A stretch of 64,000 bases of DNA from Bugula neritina (taxonomy: Eukaryota > Bryozoa > Gymnolaemata > Cheilostomatida > Bugulidae). The number at the start of each line of letters is the position of its first letter. The stretch's first letter is position 1. The translations under genes and the position numbers were made by a program. The notes under the pieces are model-generated. The model made no database searches and was not told the origin of the DNA. It worked only from the letters and a program-made list of their open reading frames with translations. Below, piece by piece: positions 26,538 through 37,073 of the stretch. Location: assembly GCA_964035545.1 (NCBI GenBank), contig OZ037768.1:6315241-6379240 (forward strand), given 5' to 3'.

Positions 26538-26804
26538 TTAGATTTCGAGTAGTAGTTTATCGATGAACTGAAAAAGGTCAGTACGATCTGTCATCTGAAC
26601 TTGAACCCTTTGAAAAAGACCAGTTTCTAGTGCAGTACTAATTATTACAAGTCGTTCTACAAGCAGCTCCAAGTTGGGGGTGACAAAATGCAGTAGTTTA
26701 GGGTTTTCGAGTTTGTAGTTGGGGTGTGAATTACAACTTGGAACCCCACTTTTGGGGTAATATGCTTTGAGCATAGAATTAACGGTGACAGTAGTTGCAA
26801 AGGT
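26538..26804 (-). CDS. terminal exon of a small unrecognised gene
   Basis: An open frame follows a good acceptor (ATATATTTGCAG ending at 26805) and ends in TAA at 26538. From the first in-frame ATG (26774) it encodes 78 residues; from the splice site it encodes 88. Composition is balanced and unlike the AT-rich flanks: it has VTPNLELLVERLVIISTALE, ETGLFQRVQVQM and DLFQFIDKLL, suggesting amphipathic helices. A candidate upstream exon ends at a GTAAGG donor at 26925-26920, with its last exon base at 26926. The frame there lacks an ATG, so it may be 5' UTR. I do not recognise the family and assign no function. Confidence 0.5.
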   Translation of the reverse strand, partial: TFATTVTVNSMLKAYYPKSGVPSCNSHPNYKLENPKLLHFVTPNLELLVERLVIISTALETGLFQRVQVQMTDRTDLFQFIDKLLLEI

Positions 26805-26925
26805 CTGCAAATATATTAAAAATTAACTTTAAAATACTGTGAATTGTGATGACTATATGGATGGTAAATAAACGTAGGTGGGCAGATCGCAGCAACGTGA
26901 TATACCCGCAACAAGATGACCTTAC

Positions 26926-27099
26926 CTTATTGGCCCAAGCTAGATGCTTAGGTTTCAGTACCTATATACTATTGGCCTAAAATCTAAATCGTATTGCGCG
27001 ACACAACTGATCGGTATTAGTCACGTGATTATTCACATGATCGTTCCTCAAAGAGAAAGCTAGTTTTAATTCATTTTCACAGTCGATATCGTAGAGATA
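26926..27099. promoter_or_regulatory. possible bidirectional promoter with TCACGTGA box
   Basis: This GC-richer segment is flanked by two outward-pointing donor sites: a minus-strand GTAAGG at 26925-26920 toward the small unknown gene, and a plus-strand GTAAGG at 27100 toward granulin. Between them is GTCACGTGAT (27020-27029), a palindromic E-box of the USF/TFEB class, close to a second box, CACATG. A non-coding first exon of granulin ending at 27099 could splice to the acceptor just before 28322. The promoter call is inference from sequence only. Confidence 0.4.
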
Positions 27100-27109
27100 G
27101 TAAGGAATA

Positions 27110-28321
27110 GTACGAGCCGAATTGAAAATCCTTGCCGGTGCTTTTGAACTACAAAGTTATATAACTTACAGTTGATTTTAAAATGAAGTTTGGGTTTAGA
27201 ATTACAATGATATCTGTTGTTAAAATCAAATCCATTAACTAATGTATAAGTTAAATAAACATACGTTTTTATTTATCATTTTACTTTTACAATTCAATTT
27301 TTAGTTTTGACCTTTTACTTTTCAGTAAAACTAAAACTCTTACATTTACTGATTTAGTGATTTGCTGATAGTGATAGTGATAGTAATATTTATACTTATA
27401 GTAATACAAATTGAAATAGTAATATTATAACTATAAGACTAAGTATAGTTTACTTATTAATTATCAACTTTTACTTTAACTATGTCTATAGCTATAATTT
27501 TAAATCAAAATGCATGCATTTAAATGAATAAATAATATAATTTTAATTTTAAGATTATTTCTGTTTTAGAATAATAATTGATTAAGTTCAACCACTCACC
27601 ATCACAGCCATTATGGCTGTAAATATGAAAATTGCTATAATTTATGTAATATAAATATAAGTTAATGTATAAGAATTAGTGTTCTGTATTACTTTTCTTC
27701 TACTAGTAGTAACACTAACTAATAGACTACAAGTATAAGTATATATACTTAATTTTATTAATCATAAATGTAGGATTCTATACTCATACTAATACTAATA
27801 CTAATAGTATTAGTAATACTTATACTATAAGTATAGGGAAAAGTATAAATTTGTAATATTAATTCTAATTCATGTTTTAATTTTGTGGGCTTAGTCCCTA
27901 GTGCTACCGCTAGGTTTTTAACCCTAAGATAATTATTCTTATCGATCATATCTATAAGTATATCTAACTTTTCTCTGTGTTTGCATTTGTTATATAGCTG
28001 TTCAGTTTAAAAATATACATTATTTTGAATATAGTGTGTTAGAGTTTTTTAACAACTATAGCTGTTATTTTTAGTCGAAAAGCTTGCCATGGAATAAATA
28101 ATGCAAAACTTAAGAAACTGCAGTGTTTTGAAAATTTTTACAAAAATATCAATTTTCTTTCACTTAATGCAACAAATATTTGGAGTTTCATAGTTGGTGA
28201 TGTGCAACTACTACTAGAGATTAGAGCTCATTGAAATTTTTACTTGAGCTGTGTGTGGTAACATGAATAAAAATGTGCACTTCAAATTATTTGCTTAGAA
28301 TATTTAATAATTATGATTGTA
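27110..28321. other. AT-rich intergenic or first-intron sequence upstream of granulin
   Basis: This stretch contains degenerate trinucleotide repeats and no recognisable exon. An acceptor-like TGATTGTAG ends at 28321, 23 bases before the granulin start codon. So the region is probably a 5' UTR intron of the granulin gene. Confidence 0.5.
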
Positions 28322-28344
28322 GGATATTGAGAAGTTGTGGCAGC

Positions 28345-31300
28345 ATGCTTAGCACTAAGTATCTAGTGCTAATAGCAGTGCTGGTGGCAGCTGCTTTAGG
28401 ACTGGGTCATGATTTAAAAACACTTTTGTTGAGGTACAACGCCAATTGTGATGTCAACCAGCTAACTTGTAAATCCTCCCTCGGAGTTCGATGCTGTACA
28501 GATCCATTGGTAAGATGGTAGCCTACATATACTCCTTGTTGGTAATATATTCATTAACTGTGGTAATGTTAATTGATTTTTTTCAACCATTTCAGGGTGT
28601 ATGTTGTGAAGATGGCCTATCTTGTTGTCCACAAGACTTTTCTTGTGATGAGAAAACCAACACGTGTAAATCGAAGTATGGGGAAACAAAACGCCGTCCT
28701 ACAAGCTTTCCGCAGTCTGCTCTCTCTAAGAACCATCTGGAAAGTACAAACAGTTCTTGCACTACTAAACAGGTGAGCTATACAGACATCATTGTTTATA
28801 ATGGAAATATATTTGGAAGCTCTTTATAGATGCAAGTTGTGACAATTTTGCTAACACAGCGCATCTCATTCTTTATTTCTTCTTGAATTATCTGAAGCTT
28901 TTTTTCCTACTATATTATAACCAAGCTCTTCCCATTCTGTAAAAATGTCATGTAAACTACCACTAAAAAAGCTCTATAACCTGCTCGGAATAAAAAACAA
29001 TAATCTTAATGTTAATGCAGCCTACAGGAGTAAAAAATGTTTTCTTAATTGGCTCAATCATCATTTCAAGGAACTTCAACTCATAAATCTAATGAGAAAT
29101 GAAACTAATAAACTGATAGGAAAGTTTGTACTTCTTATTCGTTGCACTCTGTGTTTATTAATTTGAAGTGAACAAGCATATGGTCAAGTTATGGCTCAAC
29201 TGATATCATGCATATGATTATATATGCTATCTAGTTGTAGAAACTGCAATATTTAAGTAAAACAAATACAGTTTGTGATGCAGTAAAATATTCATCTGGT
29301 GAAAGGTGCAAAATGATGCACAAATTTATAAAAAATATGTTGCCGCCTGTATAACTAAACTTTACATTTCTTTTATCTGAAGAATAAAGTGTTTAAACTT
29401 TTCATGTCTAAAACTGGCAGTGATATGCGAGTTTGATCAATCCAATTGAAATGCATTAGATTCATCAACAAGACATGTATACATTGTTACTTTAGAAGTA
29501 TATTATATGATTGTGGTAAAATAATAAAAAGTTTAAAAGATAATGACTGTAATGGGTTAATTATTTTCTTTAAAATCTGTTGCTATATCAACCAACTGTT
29601 ATTATATACATATTTCTCCCTAAAGGCACTTTTATGCACAGTGTTGTTAATTTATAATTTGTAATTCATGTCAACCAGTAACCACTTTATGCGATATTTT
29701 GCTTGTAGTTGGTAAATATTTTTTTTTCTTCAAAAATAACTAGCAACACGATTAGGTTTGCTAGCTTTTGTCTGACGACAAATTTGTTAAAAAAATTAAA
29801 ATATTATTTGAATGTAAGCAGGGATGTATGACTTGTTGAAGTTTACAAACTAATATTTTCCTAACTCAGTGTAACGGTGAAGAGACATGTTGCCATGATG
29901 ACTGGGATTGCTGTCCTTTCCCAAAGGCAGTGTGTTGCAAAGACAAAGGCCACTGTTGTCCGCATGGCTATATATGTGATGACCAGCCGTTCATTTGCAG
30001 ATGGCCAGTAAGTGCATTTCTCATTTTTGACTTCTTTATGAATATGTGTATTTCACATCAAACATTTTATGCAAAAAAATGCTGTAGATTTATTTTCATA
30101 GACAACATTGTTTGCAAAAAATTATCAATAATTATGTGTGTTAAATTATTGCTAGCTTATTGTAGCTGTGCTAATGCATTGTAGGATGATGGCCATGTTG
30201 TGAAGTCCGAAGTACTACAAAAACAGCCTCAATTGCGTAATGTTGAATGTAATGCAACATTTGAGTGCCCTATGAAAAATACCTGCTGTGTGTTGCCTGA
30301 TGGAGATTGGGGTTGTTGTCCAATGGATTCCGCCACTTGCTGCAGTGATCATATCCATTGTTGTTCTGAAGGAACAACTTGCGATATAGTACATAGCCGA
30401 TGTGTAGCCAAATCTGGTAGGTTTCATTGGTTCTTTTATTTAAAAGATAGGAAGTTGCATGCATAAATTTGAGCTAATACATTCTTAATATTTGTAATCT
30501 AAATGTTGATTGGTTTTAGGACTATCCGTGTTGCCTATGATGGTAAAAAAGCAAGCTTCAAAGCGAATTAGACGACCAGTGAAAGATAATGCGTGCGATG
30601 CAACTCACTCATGTAATGTTGATTATACTTGCTGTAAAATGGAGTCAGGTGAATGGGGATGTTGTCCAACTCCAAATGCAGTATGCTGCGAAGATCATTT
30701 GCATTGTTGTCCGGATGGTTGGGTGTGTCAAAGTGGTTCTGGTGAATGTGCAAAAGGTATGTCTACCATTCCATGGTTGAGCAAAGAGTCCGCAATTGTC
30801 AAGGCTGAGCAAGTTGAAGATGTTCAATGTGACTCCACTCATTACTGTCCTTCAGGAAACACGTGCTGTAAGCTTTCATCTGGTCAATGGGGATGTTGTC
30901 CAGTTCCAAATGCAGTGTGTTGTGATGATCACGTACACTGCTGTCCGTCCGGCTACACTTGTTCGACTGGAACTGGTCAGTGTATGAAAGGTCTGTCTGC
31001 TGTCCCATGGCTGAAAAAAGAGTCCGCAATTGTCAAGGCTCAGCAGGTTGAAGATGTTCAATGTGACTCCACTCATTACTGTCCTTCAGGAAACACATGC
31101 TGTATGCTTTCATCTGGACAATGGGGATGTTGTCCAGTTCCAAATGCAGTGTGTTGTAGTGATCATGTACACTGCTGTCCATCTGGCTACACTTGTTCGA
31201 CTGGAACTGGTGAGTGTACAAAAGGTCTGTCTACCATTCCATGGCTGAACAAAGAGTCCGCAATTGTCAAGGCTCAGCAGGTTGAAGATGTTCAATGTGA

Positions 31301-34300
31301 CTCCACTCATTACTGTCCTTCAGGAAACACGTGCTGTAAGCTTTCATCTGGTCAATGGGGATGTTGTCCAGTTCCAAATGCAGTGTGTTGTGATGATCAC
31401 GTACACTGCTGTCCGTCCGGCTACACTTGTTCGACTGGAACTGGTCAGTGTATGAAAGGTCTGTCTGCTGTCCCATGGCTGAACAAAGAGTCCGCAATTG
31501 TCAAAGCTCAGCAAGTTGAAGATGTTCAATGTGACTCCACTCACTACTGTCCTTCAGGAAACACATGCTGTAAGCTTTCATCTGGACAATGGGGATGTTG
31601 TCCAGTTCCAAATGCAGTGTGTTGTAGTGATCATGTACACTGTTGTCCATCTGGCTACACTTGTTCGACTGGAACTGGTGAGTGTACAAAAGGTCTGTCT
31701 ACCATTCCATGGCTGAACAAAGAGTCCGCAATTGTCAAGGCTCAGCAGGTTGAAGATGTTCAATGTGACTCCACTCATTACTGTCCTTCAGGAAACACGT
31801 GCTGTAAGCTTTCATCTGGTCAATGGGGATGTTGTCCAGTTCCAAATGCAGTGTGTTGTGATGATCACGTACACTGCTGTCCGTCCGGCTACACTTGTTC
31901 GACTGGAACTGGTGAGTGTACAAAAGGTCTGTCTACCATTCCATGGCTGAACAAAGAGTCCGCAATTGTCAAGGCTCAGCAGGTTGAAGATGTTCAATGT
32001 GACTCCACTCATTACTGTCCTTCAGGAAACACATGCTGTAAGCTTTCATCTGGGCAATGGGGATGTTGTCCAGCTCCAAATGCAGTATGTTGTGATGATC
32101 ACGTACACTGCTGTCCGTCCGGCTACACTTGTTCGACTGGAACTGGTGAGTGTACAAAAGGTCTGTCTACCATTCCATGGCTGAAGAAAGAGTCCGCAAT
32201 TGTCAAGGCTCAGCAGGTTGAAGATGTTCAATGTGACTCCACTCATTACTGTCCTTCAGGAAACACATGCTGTATGCTTTCATCTGGACAATGGGGATGT
32301 TGTTCAGTTCCAAATGCAGTGTGTTGCAGTGATCATGTACACTGCTGTCCATCTGGCTACACTTGTTCGACTGGAACTGGTGAGTGTACAAAAGGTCTGT
32401 CTACCATTCCATGGCTGAACAAAGAGTCCGCAATTGTCAAGGCTCAGCAGGTTGAAGATGTTCAATGTGACTCCACTCATTACTGTCCTTCAGGAAACAC
32501 ATGCTGTATGCTTTCATCTGGACAATGGGGATGTTGTCCAGTTCCAAATGCAGTGTGTTGCAGTGATCATGTACACTGCTGTCCATCTGGCTACATTTGT
32601 TCGACTGGAACTGGTCAGTGTATGAAAGGTCTGTCTGCTGTCCCATGGCTGAACAAAGAGTCCGCAATTGTCAAGGCTCAGCAGGTTGAAGATGTTCAAT
32701 GTGACTCCACTCATTACTGTCCTTCAGGAAACACATGCTGTATGCTTTTATCTGGACAATGGGGATGTTGTCCAGTTCCAAATGCAGTGTGTTGCAGTGA
32801 TCATGTACACTGCTGTCCATCTGGCTACACTTGTTCGACTGGAACTGGTCAGTGTATAAAAGGTCTGTCTGCTGTCCCATGGCTGAACAAAGAGTCCGCA
32901 ATTGTCAAGGCTCAGCAAGTTGAAGATGTTCAATGTGACTCCACTCACTACTGTCCTTCAGGAAACACATGCTGTAAGCTTTCATCTGGGCAATGGGGAT
33001 GTTGTCCAGCTCCAAATGCAGTATGTTGTGATGATCACGTACACTGCTGTCCGTCCGGCTACACTTGTTCGACTGGAACTGGTCAGTGTATGAAAGGTCT
33101 GTCTGCTGTCCCATGGCTGAACAAAGAGTCCGCAATTGTCAAAGCTCAGCAAGTTGAAGATGTTCAATGTGACTCCACTCACTACTGTCCTTCAGGAAAC
33201 ACATGCTGTAAGCTTTCATCTGGACAATGGGGATGTTGTCCAGTTCCGAATGCAGTGTGTTGCAGTGATCATGTACACTGCTGTCCATCTGGCTACACTT
33301 GTTCGACTGGAACTGGTGAGTGTACAAAAGGTCTGTCTGCTGTCCCATGGCTGAAGAAAGAGTCCGCAATTGTCAAGGCTCAGCAGGTTGAAGATGTTCA
33401 ATGTGACTCCACTCATTACTGTCCTTCAGGAAACACATGCTGTAAGCTTTCATCTGGACAATGGGGATGTTGTCCAGTTCCAAATGCAGTGTGTTGCAGT
33501 GATCATGTACACTGTTGTCCATCTGGCTACACTTGTTCGACTGGAACTGGTGAGTGTACAAAAGGTCTGTCTACCATTCCATGGCTGAACAAAGAGTCCG
33601 CAATTGTCAAGGCTCAGCAGGTTGAAGATGTTCAATGTGACTCCACTCATTACTGTCCTTCAGGAAACACATGCTGTATGCTTTCATCTGGACAATGGGG
33701 ATGTTGTCCAGTTCCAAATGCAGTGTGTTGCAGTGATCATGTACACTGCTGTCCATCTGGCTACACTTGTTCGACTGGAACTGGTCAGTGTATGAAAGGT
33801 CTGTCTGCTGTCCCATGGCTGAACAAAGAGTCCGCAATTGTCAAGGCTCAGCAAGTTGAAGATGTTCAATGTGACTCCACTCACTACTGTCCTTCAGGAA
33901 ACACATGCTGTAAGCTTTCATCTGGGCAATGGGGGTGTTGTCCAGCTCCAAATGCAGTATGTTGTGATGATCACGTACACTGCTGTCCGTCCGGCTACAC
34001 TTGTTCGACTGGAACTGGTCAGTGTATGAAAGGTTTGTCTGCTGTCCCATGGCTGAACAAAGAGTCCGCAATTGTCAAAGCTCAGCAAATTGAAGATGTT
34101 CAATGTGACTCCACTCACTACTGTCCTTCAGGAAACACATGCTGTAAGCTTTCATCTGGACAATGGGGATGTTGTCCAGTTCCAAATGCAGTGTGTTGCA
34201 GTGATCATGTACACTGCTGTCCATCTGGCTACATTTGTTCGACTGGAACTGGTCAGTGTATGAAAGGTCTGTCTGCTGTCCCATGGCTGAACAAAGAGTC

Positions 34301-37073
34301 CGCAATTGTCAAGGCTCAGCAGGTTGAAGATGTTCAATGTGACTCCACTCATTACTGTCCTTCAGGAAACACATGCTGTATGCTTTTATCTGGACAATGG
34401 GGATGTTGTCCAGTTCCAAATGCAGTGTGTTGCAGTGATCATGTACACTGCTGTCCATCTGGCTACACTTGTTCGACTGGAACTGGTCAGTGTATAAAAG
34501 GTCTGTCTGCTGTCCCATGGCTGAACAAAGAGTCCGCAATTGTCAAGGCTCAGCAAGTTGAAGATGTTCAATGTGACTCCACTCACTACTGTCCTTCAGG
34601 AAACACATGCTGTAAGCTTTCATCTGGGCAATGGGGATGTTGTCCAGCTCCAAATGCAGTATGTTGTGATGATCACGTACACTGCTGTCCGTCCGGCTAC
34701 ACTTGTTCGACTGGAACTGGTCAGTGTATGAAAGGTCTGTCTGCTGTCCCATGGCTGAACAAAGAGTCCGCAATTGTCAAAGCTCAGCAAGTTGAAGATG
34801 TTCAATGTGACTCCACTCACTACTGTCCTTCAGGAAACACATGCTGTAAGCTTTCATCTGGACAATGGGGATGTTGTCCAGTTCCGAATGCAGTGTGTTG
34901 CAGTGATCATGTACACTGCTGTCCATCTGGCTACACTTGTTCGACTGGAACTGGTGAGTGTACAAAAGGTCTGTCTGCTGTCCCATGGCTGAAGAAAGAG
35001 TCCGCAATTGTCAAGGCTCAGCAGGTTGAAGATGTTCAATGTGACTCCACTCATTACTGTCCTTCAGGAAACACATGCTGTAAGCTTTCATCTGGACAAT
35101 GGGGATGTTGTCCAGTTCCAAATGCAGTGTGTTGCAGTGATCATGTACACTGCTGTCCATCTGGCTACACTTGTTCGACTGGAACTGGTCAGTGTATGAA
35201 AGGTCTGTCTGCTGTCCCATGGCTGAACAAAGAGTCCGCAATTGTCAAGGCTCAGCAAGTTGAAGATGTTCAATGTGACTCCACTCACTACTGTCCTTCA
35301 GGAAACACATGCTGTAAGCTTTCATCTGGGCAATGGGGGTGTTGTCCAGCTCCAAATGCAGTATGTTGTGATGATCACGTACACTGCTGTCTGTCCGGCT
35401 ACACTTGTTCGACTGGAACTGGTCAGTGTATGAAAGGTTTGTCTGCTGTCCCATGGCTGAACAAAGAGTCCGCAATTGTCAAAGCTCAGCAAGTTGAAGA
35501 TGTTCAATGTGACTCCACTCACTACTGTCCTTCAGGAAACACATGCTGTAAGCTTTCATCTGGACAATGGGGATGTTGTCCAGTTCCAAATGCAGTGTGT
35601 TGCAGTGATCATGTACACTGCTGTCCATCTGGCTACACTTGTTCGACTGGAACTGGTCAGTGTATGAAAGGTCTGTCTGCTGTCCCATGGCTGAACAAAG
35701 AGTCCGCAATTGTCAAGGCTCAGCAAGTTGAAGATGTTCAATGTGACTCCACTCACTACTGTCCTTCAGGAAACACATGCTGTAAGCTTTCATCTGGACA
35801 ATGGGGATGTTGTCCAGTTCCAAATGCAGTGTGTTGCAGTGATCATGTACACTGTTGTCCATCTGGCTACACTTGTTCGACTGGAACTGGTGAGTGTACA
35901 AAAGGTCTGTCTACCATTCCATGGCTGAAGAAAGAGTCCGCAATTGTCAAGGCTCAGCAGGTTGAAGATGTTCAATGTGACTCCACTCATTACTGTCCTT
36001 CAGGAAACACATGCTGTATGCTTTCATCTGGACAATGGGGATGTTGTCCAGTTCCAAATGCAGTGTGTTGCAGTGATCATGTACACTGCTGTCCATCTGG
36101 CTACACTTGTTCGACTGGAACTGGTCAGTGTATAAAAGGTCTGTCTGCTGTCCCATGGCTGAACAAAGAGTCCGCAATTGTCAAGGCTCAGCAAGTTGAA
36201 GATGTTCAATGTGACTCCACTCACTACTGTCCTTCAGGAAACACATGCTGTAAGCTTTCATCTGGGCAATGGGGATGTTGTCCAGCTCCAAATGCAGTAT
36301 GTTGTGATGATCACGTACACTGCTGTCCGTCCGGCTACACTTGTTCGACTGGAACTGGTCAGTGTATGAAAGGTATGTATCTAATAATATGATTCTTATG
36401 TTCATTTGATATCAAAGTTTAAAGATCTCTTCTCATACTACAAATTAATAGTGATGAATTTTGTGCCACTATTTGCATTTAATTGGCAACTTGTGTTATC
36501 GTGCTTCTTATTTTTTGACATACACGCTTCTGTCCATTACAGACTTTATGCGTTTTCGAACTTGTATGGACACTGTCTGGCAGTGCCATCCTATTTTTTT
36601 AGGCTTTGATGTTATTTCATGGATGAATAAAATACCAGCTTCTAAAGTTTCGGCAAGTTCTTCAGTTCAATCCTCTGCTCCTGCTTCTGTCAGCTGTGAT
36701 GATCAATATGAATGTCCAGATGAGTACACCTGTTGCCATATGCTAGATGGTGGTTGGGGCTGTTGTCCTTATATGCAGGTACCAAGTGTTGTGTTTTAAT
36801 ACATGAGTTGAAATCTAATACTAAATTTGATAAAATAGTGTACGTACACCCTCACTCCATGTTATTGGAATCAAATAATTGCAACTCTTTTATTACTCAT
36901 TTCTTTTGACTTTAGATTTTCCTACTTTGTTACTTTTATAGGCTGTTTGTTGTGAAGACGGAATGCACTGCTGTCCAAATGGATACACTTGTGATTCAAC
37001 TAGAAACCGCTGCATAGATGGGAGAGGAGCTAAACGTTCATTAGAGTTACTTATGGTAGCTACCAACCTCTAG
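28345..37073 (+). CDS. GRN: granulin/epithelin precursor with 29 granulin domains
   Basis: Seven coding exons, 28345-28509, 28596-28772, 29870-30007, 30185-30416, 30520-36372, 36603-36778 and 36942-37073, give 2290 residues. The start is chosen at the ATG opening a signal peptide (LVLIAVLVAAALG). Granulin 1 spans exons 1-2 and granulin 2 exons 2-3; both depart from the 12-Cys pattern. Granulin 3 is exon 4. Granulins 4-28 are all in exon 5, and 29 is split over exons 6-7. A typical unit has the 12-Cys order C-x5-C-x5-CC-x8-CC-x6-CC-x5-CC-x4-C-x6-C, with motifs WGCCP, AVCC and HCCPSGYTC. Vertebrate progranulin has 7.5 granulins in ~590 residues, so this protein is about four times longer. Progranulins are secreted, cleaved into growth-factor-like peptides, and act in lysosomes. 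A basic stretch (KRIRR) opens exon 5 and AKRS lies near the C-terminus; both could be cleavage sites. Confidence 0.95.
30757..36372 (+). repeat. 24-copy, 234-bp tandem array (linker plus granulin), in frame
   Basis: Counting back from the donor at 36372, exactly 24 units of 234 bp (78 codons) fit with no length change. Each is a ~25-residue linker (GLSAVPWLNKESAIVKAQQ...) plus a 12-Cys granulin. Units differ at a few marker sites: CCKLSS/CCMLSS/CCMLLSG, CCPVPN/CCPAPN, CCDDH/CCSDH, QCMK/QCIK/ECTK, SAVP/STIP and LNKE/LKKE. A more diverged granulin (NACDATHSC ... CCKMES) precedes the array in the same exon. No intron interrupts it. Confidence 0.97.

Noticed and set aside
30757-36372. Regular repeat that might suggest a CRISPR array or satellite DNA
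   Set aside because: The 234-bp units are wholly coding, keep frame without indels and encode granulins. There are no short repeats with unique spacers.
30568-36405. Dozens of 60-76-residue ORFs on both strands, spaced 234 bp apart
   Set aside because: They are shadows of the tandem granulin units in other frames. Their regular spacing and identical sequence come from the array itself, and the 12-Cys frame is the only one matching a protein family.
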